From: Rhizobium grahamii CCGE 502
GTDB lineage: Bacteria > Pseudomonadota > Alphaproteobacteria > Rhizobiales > Rhizobiaceae
Direction of reading: 5' to 3'
Assembly: GCF_000298315.2 (NCBI RefSeq)
Contig: NZ_AEYE02000034.1
Span: forward strand, 1-64,000
Length of the DNA: 64,000 nucleotides
Position 1 is the first letter of the stretch, and the number at the start of each line of letters is the position of its first letter. A program made the translations under genes and the position numbers. The notes below the pieces were generated by a model. That model did no database searches. It saw only the letters and a list, made by a program, of their open reading frames with translations, and had not been told where the DNA came from. This document shows positions 1-12,000 of the stretch, piece after piece.

Positions 1-3000
1 CGCGATCACCGTGTCGTCGCCGTCACCAGCCCAGACCTGATCCTCGCCGGCACCGCCCTCGATGAAGTCGTTGCCCGCTTCGCCATGGATCATGTCCTTG
101 CCGGCATTGCCGAACAGCATGTCGTCGCCGGACCCGCCGTGCAGCTCGTCGTCGCCGGCCCCGCCGGTGACGCTGTCGTTGCCGTCACCGGCCGTCACCA
201 CGTCGTCGCCGTCCTCGCCGCGCAGGATGTCGGAGCCCGCATCGCCGGCAACGATATCCCCACCACCACCGGCAAGGATCGTGTCATCCCCCGCCGCACC
301 AATCAGGACATCCCCAGCAACCGTCCCGATCAACGTCCGCGCCGCGACAGGAAGCGGATCCGTGCCACCGTCACCGGAGCCATCGCCATCGCCGCCGCCC
401 TGGTTCTGGCCGTCATCGTCACCGCCGCCGTTGCCGCCATCATCGTCACCGCCGCCCTGGTTCTGGCCATCGTCGTCGCCGCCACTATTGTTGTCGCCAT
501 CATCGTCACCGTCGTCGTCACCGCCGCCGTTGCCGCCGTTGTCGCCATCATCGCCGCCGCCATTCTGGCCGTCATCGTCGCCTCCACCATTGTTGTCGCC
601 ATCATCGCCGCCGCCATTCTGGCCGTCATCGTCGCCTCCACCATTGTTGTCGCCATCGTCGCCACCGTCGTCGTCATCGCCGCCGTTACCGCCGTTGCCG
701 CCATCATCGCCACCGCCGTTCTGGCCGTCGCCGTCGCCGCCACCATCACCACCGCCCTGGTTCTGGTCGTCGTCGCCTCCGCCCTGATTGCCCTGCTGGT
801 TCGTTCCGAAGATATCTTCAGGCAGGTTGGTCAGCCCGGTGTTGCGAGCGATGATCGCAGCGAAGCCCTGCTCCTCGACGATGTCGTAGAAGTCGAGGTT
901 CTCCACGCGATCGAGGTAGTAGAGGCGATCGCCTTCCTGGATGCGATCCAGTTGCTCGTGCAAGATGACCCAGAAGGTCTGCCCTACGACGCCGCCGTTG
1001 ATGTGCTTCTCGGCAAGACCGCCGACGAACAGGTCGACACGGTCGATGCCCTTGACGACGCCGGTACCATCCGGCTGCATCGCGACCTCTATGCTTGGAT
1101 TGATCTGCTTGAATTTCGCGATGTCACCCGCTTGCAGCACGAGGTCTGGATAGGCTTGGCGGAACTGGTTGATGACAGTGTCCGAAAGGCCATTGCGGTT
1201 CTGGAAGTCCTCCCATGACGTGTAGGGCGAGAGGTTGCCGGCAAAGCCGACCGCTTCATGCACATAGGGATCGGTCGATGCCAGGAGATCCGCGCGGATC
1301 TGGTTCATCGAGCCTAGACCAACGTCCCATTCGCGGGCAACGTCGAAGGCGAACACGTCAGCACTGCTGCGCACCAGATCGTTGCGCACAGCGTCTACGA
1401 TGTTGACATCGACCTCTTCTGCCGGCTGCACGACGCCACCGGCAAGGATGCCGTTGATACCGAGCTGTTCATAACCCGGCTGTGGCACGTAGCCGGGAGG
1501 CAGCGGTGCCGTGAACGCGCTTACGTCGTTCGTCGGGTTGAGGAAGGCGTCAAACAGCGCCACCTGGGTCGGATGGCCTTGCGCATCCATCACGGTCAAG
1601 TTCTGGCCGATGAGAGAATGGCCGAACCGATAGGCCGCCGTCGCGAATTCGTGCGATACCCGGGCATCGGTGTCGGGGTTGTACTCGTTGAAGCCGTGCT
1701 CGCCGTCACCCTTCATGCCACCGAGCAGCTTGTCGGCAAATTCGGTATAGACGACGCGCTGGTATTCGGTCTCGTTGATCACCTTGGCGGCCTGGAAGAG
1801 TTCCTCGGTAGTGCCGGTGAAACCCGCCTCCAGCAGCCCGGCAACATGGAAATTGTGGTTGCGGGCCCAGATGGTGTGGATCGCCGTCAAAGCGACGTTC
1901 TCGTTGGCCCGGCCATCGCCGGCTACATAGTGATCGAGCAGGCTGATGAACGGATTGGTGTCGAGCAACAGCGCAAAGCCGCTGCCCATGAAGTTCTTCG
2001 TCATCTGCGGCAACATCGTCTCATCGATGTGACCGCCGGCATCGACCAGCCCGGCAAAATAGTCGCGGAAGCCGATGTGGCCGCCCGGCAACGAAGCTGC
2101 CGTGAAGACCGTGTTATTGGCCCAATGATGCATGATCATTTCACGCAGATTGGGCAACAGATTGAAGTCCGGGTTGGATGGATCGGGCGCGCCGGCCAAG
2201 AGCCGACCGCTGAACCCACCGTGGCCGTCGCCTTCCCTGAGGAACTGGCCAACGAGCTCATCCGAGCCGTAAGCCTGGTTCTGGTCGGCAAAGGGCGAGG
2301 TCTTGTTAAGGTTTTCCGGAACGCCGTTGGCATCGAAGCCGGAAACCGTTCCGCGGGTCAGATCCGCAGGGTTGTCGGTACCAGGCGTATGTCCGGCACC
2401 TGCTGCACCGATCTGGATCGTACCGTTGCCGCCCTTCGGCAGGAAGTCGAGGCCATGGTCGAAATACTGGCCAAATGCCGTGAACAGGCTGTTGGCGTGT
2501 TCGGCGCTGGTCGGAAGGTTCGCTTCCTGGGCACCGAGCGCATTGCTGATCGCACGCGGGTCCAGCCCGTTGAAGAGCGGGTTGATATCGCGGTTGTGGG
2601 TGGTGTCGTTGTAATCGCCGAAATGCGCGTCCGTTAGACGGATGAAGGGCTGGTCGGCGGATCCATAGTATGCATGCGCGCGATTGTTGCCCGTGCCTTC
2701 GAGGTCACGAATGCCGACGGCGTCATTGTCTTCGCCGCCAGGCAAGCCATTCACCAGATTTTTCAGAGCAGCGAGATCGCTGGCTGTCAGATGGAAGGCG
2801 CCGCTGCCTCCCGGATCCTCGTTGCCACCGCCTCCACCATTGCCGCCCCCACCATTGCCGTTTCCACCGGTGTCGCCGCCTCCGTTGCCAGAGCCGGAGC
2901 CGGCCTCAAAGGTCGGCGTTCCTGCGCTGGCGAAGGTGACTGAGTGCGTGCCGTTCGACATTGTCGTCATGCCGTTGGCCGTCGTCGAGTGGTAGTCGGC

Positions 3001-6000
3001 CAGGGTTGAACCGGGGGCCAGCCGCACGATATCCTGCGGACGCAGCGTGCCGATGATGGTGTCATGGCCACCATTCGAAGTGAAGACGATACGGTGCGCC
3101 GACGTCAGCGAACTGATGTTGACGGTATCGTCTCCTGCCGAGCCATCGATCGTAATGGTGCTGGTGAGCAATGTCGTCGGTGCGAAATTTCCGATGACCT
3201 GGAATGTATCGCCGCCACCGCCACCGGTGATCTGGATCTCCTCGATATTCGCAAGTTCCGCGACCACCGCGGTACCGCGCGTGATCACGATCTCGGTCGC
3301 TGCCGCCACCGTGATGCCGGCCGCGATCGCATCCACCCGGGCATAGATCCGGAAGGCTTCGGCAGTCGCGTCGCCCACGACCTGAACGGTGTCGGTATCG
3401 CGGCCGCCGTCGATGATGTCACGCCCTTCGGTAGATCCGACGACGATCAGGTCATTGCCGCGATCGCCAAGGATCGTGTCATTGCCCAGACCGCCATTGA
3501 TGGTGTCGTCACCACGGCCGCCGTCGATCGTGTCGTCACCGGCCCCGCCATTGAGGATGTCGTTGTCGCGGTCGCCGAGGATGGTGTCGTCGCCGTCGCC
3601 GCCGTCGACAGTATCAGCCCCACGACCTGCGTCGATCGTGTCATTGCCGCCAAGGCCAGTGATAATGTCGTCGCCACGGTCGCCCGTGATCGTGTCCGCA
3701 AGCGCGGTGCCAACGAGTGTGTCCGCACCACGCGTGCCGACCAGGGTGAGGCCGACGCCCGGTGTTGGCGGCAGGGCTGAATAGATCTGCTCCAGCGTTC
3801 CATGGCCGTCCTGGTAGATGGCGCGCACGCGCAAGCCAAGTCCCGCCTCAGCGTCGGTGACCGTAAAGCTCGTGCCGTGGGCACGCTCGACTTCGCCGGC
3901 ACCGAAGGTGAGAATGTCCTCATAGACGCCTGATCCGGGAACTGTCTCGACCTGCCAGAAATAGTCGACCGGTCCGGTGATTGTTCCGGTCGGATTGGTG
4001 GCGCTCACATTGTCGGCATCCGTGATCCCGGCGAACGACACCGTCAACACCGTGCCAGCAGCAGCCGAGTCGACAGGCGTTCCGCCAGCCAGGATCGACA
4101 TCACTCCGGAAGGTGCGGCATTCGTGCCACCGAGCAAGACTGACCCATCGGAGAATTGCAGCCGTTCGATGTTCATCAACCGGTCGGTGCCGTCTGTGCC
4201 GAGATTGTCCGTCACCGTTGTCACGCCGCCAGCCGTCGTGATCGAGTAGTCGGCCTGCCTGCCTGAGAAGACCGCCGTGTCGAAGGCAGCCGTGCCTGTC
4301 TTGATCTCACGCACGATGTTCAACTGGCCAGGGTTCCAGGTGCCGTTCAGCATCTTCGCTTGGAAGTCCAGATCGGCCATGCTGTCGAAGGAGGCGATTT
4401 CCGGCCCGGTGTGGTTTGTGTCGCCCGCCGCGTAGACGGCGATGCGGACATTCAGCCACTTGTCGCCGTCGATGACGTCGTCGCCGCCGCGGCCCTCGAT
4501 GATGTCGCTGCCATCACCGCCAAGGATGATGTTGCCGCCATCGTAGAACGTCTTATGTTCACCGTAGGCTGTATCGAGCAGGCTCCCCAGACCGTTGATG
4601 AGAGCAATGTTGGTCAGCACGCTGCCCGTTGCGCCCGCTGTCGGCAGGGCTGCCGCGTCGACGTTGTCGCCGTGCAGCACGTCGCCAAAATGCGAACCGG
4701 AGATGCCTTCGACGATATCGAAACGGATCAGCGGCGTGGCCGAACCCGGCAATAGAGGCGAGTCGAAGAAGCGATCCGAGATGTCGATGTAGACGCCGCG
4801 GTCGTTATCCTTGAAGTCGGCCCAGTCGTAGCCGGAGCCGCCGATGTAGCGGTCGCCGAAGCCGGTCTTGCCGACCATGATGTCGTCGCCGCCTTCGGCG
4901 TTGAACTTGTCGTTTTCACCGTCACCGATGAAGACATCGTTGCCGATGATCGGGTCGTTGCCAAGCGGGTCGAAATTGTCGCCAGGCGCTCCGTCCGACG
5001 TGCCCTTCTCGATCCAGTCGTCACCCTCGTTGCCCATATCCTGTTCGTTGGCCTTGCTGCCCAGGATGAAGTCGTTGCCCTGACCGCCAATCGCTTCCGA
5101 TGCGTCCTCGCCGGTGATGATGAAGTCACTGCCGAAGCCGCCGATGATCAGGTTGACACCATTGCCCCCCTGGATCACGTCGTCGCCATCGCCGCCCTGG
5201 ATGTTGTCGTCGCCGCCAATGTCGGTGATGATATCGTTGCCGGCACCGCCGCGAAGCTGGTCGTTGCCGTAGCCGCCTTCGATGCGGTCGTCGCCTCCGT
5301 CGCCATAGACGGTGTCGTCGCCAGCTCCCGAGATCAGTATGTCGTTGCCGCTCGGATTGGCGAGGCTACCAGGGTTGGTGCCGCCAAGCACGATGTGGTC
5401 TTCACCGGTATATTTGATGTAGTTGCTGTCGGGACCAACAGTATCGGGATTGTCGCGAACCACCAGCGGATTGAGCGCTGTGCCTCCTTCTGTCGGGTCG
5501 GCATGATTGTCTGGGCCAAGCGCGGTGAACTGCTTGCTCTGGTCGACCTCGAGTGTCCAGGTTGGTGTGGAGAAAACAAGCGCCGACAGGTGGGCTGCAG
5601 TTGTGTTGGCCATGATGAGCTTGGCGAACGAATTGCTCTCCAGCTCGGCGTTGAAGGCCAGGCCTGCGGTGCGCTCGAGATAGTAGAAGCGGTCGCCATC
5701 CTGCAGCTTCTCGAGCTGGTTCTCGAAGATGAAGTTGAAGGTCGAGCCGAGCATGCCCCCGAACGGGTTCTTCTCCTCGGCCAGGCCGCCAATCCACAGA
5801 TCGATGGCGTCGAGACCCGTTGTAGTGACCCCGCTGGCTGGGCTCGTCCAGGCACCGGAGGAATTCAGGAAGTCGAGCCGGTCGGCGGGCGCGTCGACAC
5901 CACCCAGCACCAGGAGTGCAGCCGCGGCGCGCTTGGCCGCGGTCGTCGTAGCGCTGGCGATCGAGCTATGCGTGCCGTAGGCGGCAATGAAGTTGATCAC

Positions 6001-9000
6001 CGATTCCGGGTGCTTCAGGTGCTGGACCAGGTCGGCCCAACTCGTGTACGGCTTCAGGTCAGAGTTCCCGGTCTGCCTGTAGATGTCGCGGCGAACCGCA
6101 TTCAGTGAGGGAATGCCGACATCGCGGCCACGTGCAATGTTGATCGCAGGCAAGTCGAGGGGCAGGCCAAGCAAGTTGTTGCGAAGAGCTTCGGTCACGA
6201 ACTCGTCGATTTCGTTGCCTACCTGGCGGGTGACGCCGCGCACGATGGCGCTGGTCGCATCCTCCGGAGTCGCCCCGCTCGCGGCGAAAGCCAGCGGGTT
6301 CAGGAACGCTGCGATCAGGCCGGTCTGCTGATTGCCGGCTTCGCTGGGGTTCCCGTCGCCCACGACGTTGAAATTCTCATCGTAGCGGTCGACAGTCTCG
6401 GTCAGCATCGAATGGCCGAAACGATAGACGGTATGGGCGAACTCGGCCACGATCGAGGGGTCGAGGTCGGCGTCATAGACCTGGGTGGGTGCGAAGAACA
6501 GGTCGACATTCGGTTGGATGGTGCGCGCGAACTCCTCGAAGACCAGATGCTGATACTGCATCTCGGTGCCGAACTTGGCTGCCTGGAACAGGCGCTCGCC
6601 GTCCCAGACCAGGGATCCAATCTCTGCGGGAGTCGGCAGACCGGTGATATGATGATCCTTGTCCAGCCACTCATTGATGAAGTCGACGTTGCCTGACGCA
6701 AGGACCGTCTCCTTGGTCTGGTCGACCAACCGGTTGTGCTCATGGTGGAAGATCGAGTGCACGGCGGTGAGGCCGATATTCTCGTTCACGCGGCCATCGC
6801 CGGCGATGTAGTGCGCGTCGAGCAGTTCGTTGTCATAGAATGGATTGTGGCCCTGTGCGTCGGGTATGATTGGGTTTCCAGTAATGTCGTCGGTATCGGC
6901 AATGAGGTCATCGGCGGTTTTCGGGACACCGTCAGCGCCTCCGCCAGGTGCGAAGACCGGGACCGCATTGTTGGCGATGTCATTGAGGAAGGCATGGCCT
7001 GTGCGCACCGCATTGGTCAGCGAGATCGGCGAAAGAGGATTGCCCTCGACAAGGAAGTCGTCAGCCGTGCCGCCAATGCCGTCCAGCCCCTTCATTACCA
7101 CCTGCGGGAAGCCATTCGGCCCCCTAATGAAATTGCCGTAGGCGTCGGTGGCCAGCAGCGGCACGTTGTCGAAATCGGCATCGGTGAGATTGATGCCGAG
7201 GATGTCGTTGGCTTGCGCCTTGACGACCTTCCAGGTTGCCATGCCGCCAATCTCGACGTCATCGCCGCCGCCGAAATGCCCGTCGGCGCCGAGATTCCAG
7301 TTGGTTATCAGCTTGCCGGTGGCATGCGCCCCGCCCGCGTCCAGACTGTAGGCGCGCAGGAAAACCTGGTGCGATGGATGCGAGGAATAGGTCTGGTTCT
7401 GGTCGACAAATGGCGTGGTCGTGTTGGTGCCGGCGTGAGTATTGTCGGCGGACTCGTCAACGCTGGTGTTCGGGTTGTCGAGGAGGATGCCGTCAGGCCC
7501 TGCCTGTGTCGCCCGCGTCACAACCATGAAGTTTGAACTGCCGCCGGGGACGTAAAGCGGATCGTCTGGCTGCAGGGGAATGTAGATGGTGCCGTTTCCG
7601 CCCTTGGTGACGAGGTCGAGACCGTGGTCGAAGAACTGGCCGAAGAACGTGAACCAGGAATTGAACGGTGCCGAAAGGCCGACATCAGGCGCGACCGCGT
7701 CAATCTTGAACACGTCGCGGTCATCAGGCGTGCCGAAAAGGCCGTCGATTCCAGGGCTCTTGACGATCGAAACGCCGTCTTTCAGTACGTCGTCATTACC
7801 GGGACCGGATACGCCGAAGTCAAGATGGCCGTTGAGGCCAGGATCGAACGCAGCCGCATAGGCCGCCGGATTGTTGGCTGTCTGGTCGACGACCAGGTTG
7901 CTGATCGTGCGTGGATCCGAGTCAACCACACTGATGGAAGAATTGTAGTTGGTGTTGGTGACGGGCGGCGGGCCGCCTGGTCCCAGGCTGAATGGACTTT
8001 CATCCTGCTCGTCCAGGAAGTTAGGTGGTACCACCCGCGGGAAAGTGTTGTCGGCCGCCCCGAACTCGCTCTGGTCAATACCGTTGAGATGCACGAGGTT
8101 GTTGTCTGAACCGTCGACAGCGCGCAGGCCAAGCGGCGAGCGAACGTTCGGGATCAGGGACAGGAGGCTCGCGCCGCTGGCGTGAGCTTCGGCAATCTTG
8201 ATCTGATCAAGAATGAACTGCAGGTCGGAAACCGCCATATGAATGCCGGCGCCGCCGGCGGTGACTTCGTTCAGCGGAGCTGCGACCGTCGGCGGGACGA
8301 CCGGTGCAGCGGCGATCGCCGCAGTCGGTGCCGAGAAGACCGTTTCGGTCACACCATGGGCGTCCTGGTAGTAGGCCTTGACACGGATAGGTAAGCCAAC
8401 AAGGTCTGGCGTCACGCGGAAGTTGACGCCATCAGCGCTCAGGAAAGCAAGATCGCCCGCCGGAAGGAGGATGATATCTTCAAAGACGCCATCGCCATTG
8501 CGATCGACTTGCCAGTAGTAGGAGACGGACTCTGTGATTGCCCCGGAATCGGGATTGTCTCCATCGGTCACGCCGGCAATCGACACCTCCAGCAACTGGC
8601 CGGCTGTCGGTGTGCCGTCTGCGGCATGCGTCGTGGCATCGCGAATCTCAAGCAGTCCAACCGGTTCCGCGTTGAGGCCGGGCACAACGACGACGGCCTG
8701 GTCCGCGAATTGCAGCCGCTCGATATGGGTCAGGGTATCCCTGCCGTCGCGGGCAACCACACCGTCGGCGACCGTCACGATATCATCGCTGAAGTCTGCA
8801 GTTCCCCTATTGTCGATGGTGACAGTATAGTCTGCTCTGTTGCCCGAGAAGACGGCCGTGTCGAAGGCGTTGCCGCCGGTCGAGCTGCCATCCATGATCT
8901 CGCGGATCGCATGCAATTGGCCGGGATTGTAGGTGCCCGCCAGCATGAACGGCATCAACTGGACCATGTTGTTGAATGAGGCAATCGGCGTGCCGGTGTG

Positions 9001-12000
9001 ATTTATGTCATCGGCCGCATAGACGCCGATACGCACGTTCAGCCACTTGTCGCCATCGATCAGATCGTCGCCGCCGCGGCCCTCGATGATATCGCTGCCG
9101 TCACCACCGAGGATGATGTTGCCGGTCGCAAATCCCGTCGTCGACAGCCCGGCATTGCCGAGCAGCGCGTCGAGCTGGTCGATGAGTGCAACGTTGGTGA
9201 GTGCGCTACCGGTGGCGCCGCCATGGTTGACGATCGTGACGGCGTCAACGTCGTCGCCGCGCAGTACGTCGGCAAATCTCGAACCCGACAGACCTTCCAC
9301 TTCCGCGAAGCGGTCGAGGATCGAGGCAGGCGAAGCACCTATGGGCTGGAAAGCTCCGATGTTGGTCGCCGGTGCGCCGTGCGGTTGCGCCAATGCAGCC
9401 AGCGTGAGGTCAACGGTCACGCCAAAGCGATCGTTCAGATAGGTGACCCAGTCGAAGCCTGACATCCCGTCCATCTTGTCCTGGGCGTCGCTGCCGGTGA
9501 AGATATCGTCGCCGCCTTCACCGATCATTTCGTCGAAGCCGCCGCCGCCGATGAAGATGTCATTGCCGATCACGTCGTCGGCCAGTAACGGCGCGAAGTT
9601 GTCGCCGGGCGCCCCGTCCTGGGTGCCCAACTCGATCCAGTCGTCGCCTTCATTGCCTGTCGGCGGCAGATTGGTCTTGGCGCCGAGGATGAAGTCGTCA
9701 CCGGTGCCGCCGAACGTCGTCGAGATGTCTTCCGTGGTGATGATGAAGTCCTGGCCGTCGCCGCCGAGGATCAGGTTGCCCAGGACCGACATGTTGCCTA
9801 CGACAATCACGTCGTTGCCAGCACCGCCTTCGATGCGATTGTCGCCGAAGGAGTCGGACAGAATGTCGTCGCCGTCACCGCCGAGAACCGTGTCGTTGCC
9901 CATGCCTCCCTCGAGACGGTCGTTGCCCCCATCTCCATAAAGCGTGTCATCACCTTCACTGGAGGTGATAATGTCATCGCCAGCGGTGCCACCGAGGACC
10001 ACATGGTCCTCGCCGGTGTAGTGGAGGTAGTTCGTGTCCGTACCGTTTGTCTCCGGGTTGTCGCGAATGACAAGTGGAACGACTTCGACGCCATTGATCT
10101 CGATGCCGCCGGTCGGATCCGCACGGCCATCGGGGCCTAGCCCGGTGTGTTGGCGCGATTGATCGACTTCGAGCGTGAAGGCTGGGGTTGTGAAGATCGC
10201 GTTCGGCAGATGAGTCGCATCGCTGTTCAGCATGATCAGCTTGGCGAAGGAGTTGTTTTCCAGCTCAGTGCCGAAATGCATGCCGGCCGTGCGCGACAGG
10301 TAGTAGAAGCGGTCCCCGTTCTGCAACGATTCAAGCTGGGTCTCGAAGACGAAGTTGAAGGTCGAGCCGAGCATGCCGCCAAACGGCATTTTTTCTTCCG
10401 CAAGGCCGCCGATCCAGAAATCGACGTCGTTGAGGCCGCCAAGGGTACCATCGGCAGCATAGGTGCCGGTCGCGTTCAAAAAGTCTAGTCGGTCGGCTGG
10501 CGCTCCGACTCCGCCCAGCACGATCAGCGTGGCTGCAGCACGCTTTTCGGCCAGCGTCGCCGCGCCGGTTATTGAATCATGCGTGCCATAGGCTGCTATG
10601 AAGTTGATAAGCGACTCCGCATGCTTGAGGTGGTCGGCAAAATCGGCCCAGCTGATATATGGCTTGAGCTGACTATCGCCGGTCATGGCGAAGAACTCGG
10701 CCCGCGCATCGTTGAGCGTCGGAATGCCGGTGTCACGGCCACGCGCAATGTTCAGCGCCGGCAGGTCGAGCGGCAGGCCGAGCAAGTTGTTGCGCAGCGC
10801 CTCGGTAACGAACTCGTCGATCTCGTTGCCGACCTGACGGGTTACACCGCGTACGATCGCGCCGGTCGCCTGTTCAGGCGTCAGGCCACTCTCGGCATAG
10901 GCAAGCGGATTGAGGAAGGCTGCGATTAGGCCGAGTTGCGGGTCGCCACCGACGGTATTGAAGTTTGGATCCAGGCGGTCGACCGTCTCGGTGAGCATCG
11001 AATGACCGAAGCGGTAGACCGTATGTGCGAACTCGGCAAGAATCGCCGGGTTGATCGTGGTATCGTAGCCGTTCGGCGCCAGGAATTCGTCGACCTGAGG
11101 TTGGACCGTGCGGGCGAACTCCTCGAACACAAGGTGCTGATACTGCATCTCGGTGCCGAATTTCGCAGCCTGGAACAGGCGCTCGCCATTCCAATCGAGC
11201 GCATCGATCTCGGTCTGCGTCAGCGGGAATGCAGTGTTCGCGGCAAGCGGGGTGTCGAGCCATTGGTTGAGGAAGGCAAGATCGCCACTCGCCAGCACAA
11301 CGTCCTTGGTCTGCTCGACCAGCCGGTTATGCTCGGAATGGAACACAGCGTGCACGGCGGTAAGGCCGATATTCTCGTTCACGCGTCCGTCACCGGCGAT
11401 GTAGTGTGCGTCGAGAAGCGCGGTGTCATAGGCCGCCGTATTCAGGTCATCTGCCGTATGGGCAATACCGTCTGCGCCACCTCCGGTGTTGAACACCGGT
11501 ACGGCCGCGTGCGCGATGTCATTGAGGAAGGCATGACCGGTTCGCACAGCATTGGCGAGCGAGATCGGCGCAAGGGGATTGCCCTCGACAAGGACGTCAT
11601 CACCGGTGCCGCCGATGCCGTCCGCCCCTTTCATCACGACCTGCGGGAAGCCATTCGGTCCCTTGATGAAATTGCCATAGGCGTCGGTCGCGAGAAGTGG
11701 CGCGTTGTCGAAATCGGCATCGGTGAGGTTGATACCAAGGATGTCATTGGCCTGTGCCTTGACGACCTTCCAGGTCGCCATGCCGCCAATCTCGACATCA
11801 TCGCCGCCGCCGAAGTGCCCATCGGTGCCAAGATTTCGGTTGGTTATCAGCTCGCCGGTGGCATGCGCCCCGCCCGCGTCCAGACTATAGGCGCGCAGGA
11901 AGACTTGATGCGATGGGCTCGAGGAATAGGTCTGGCTCTGGTCGACGAAGGGCGACGTCGTGTTGGTTGCGTTCTGCCCGCCCTCGGCACGGTTGAGGAC

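Noticed and set aside
62-1218. Long Pro/Ser-rich and Ala/Val-rich open frames on the plus strand
   Set aside because: They are antisense by-products of the Gly/Asp/Asn codons of the peroxidase linker and RTX repeats. No ribosome sites or family motifs.
3390-5300. Regularly repeating DNA that looks CRISPR-like
   Set aside because: The periodicity is in codons for GGxGxD nonapeptides on the minus strand. Repeats are imperfect, without unique spacers of constant length.
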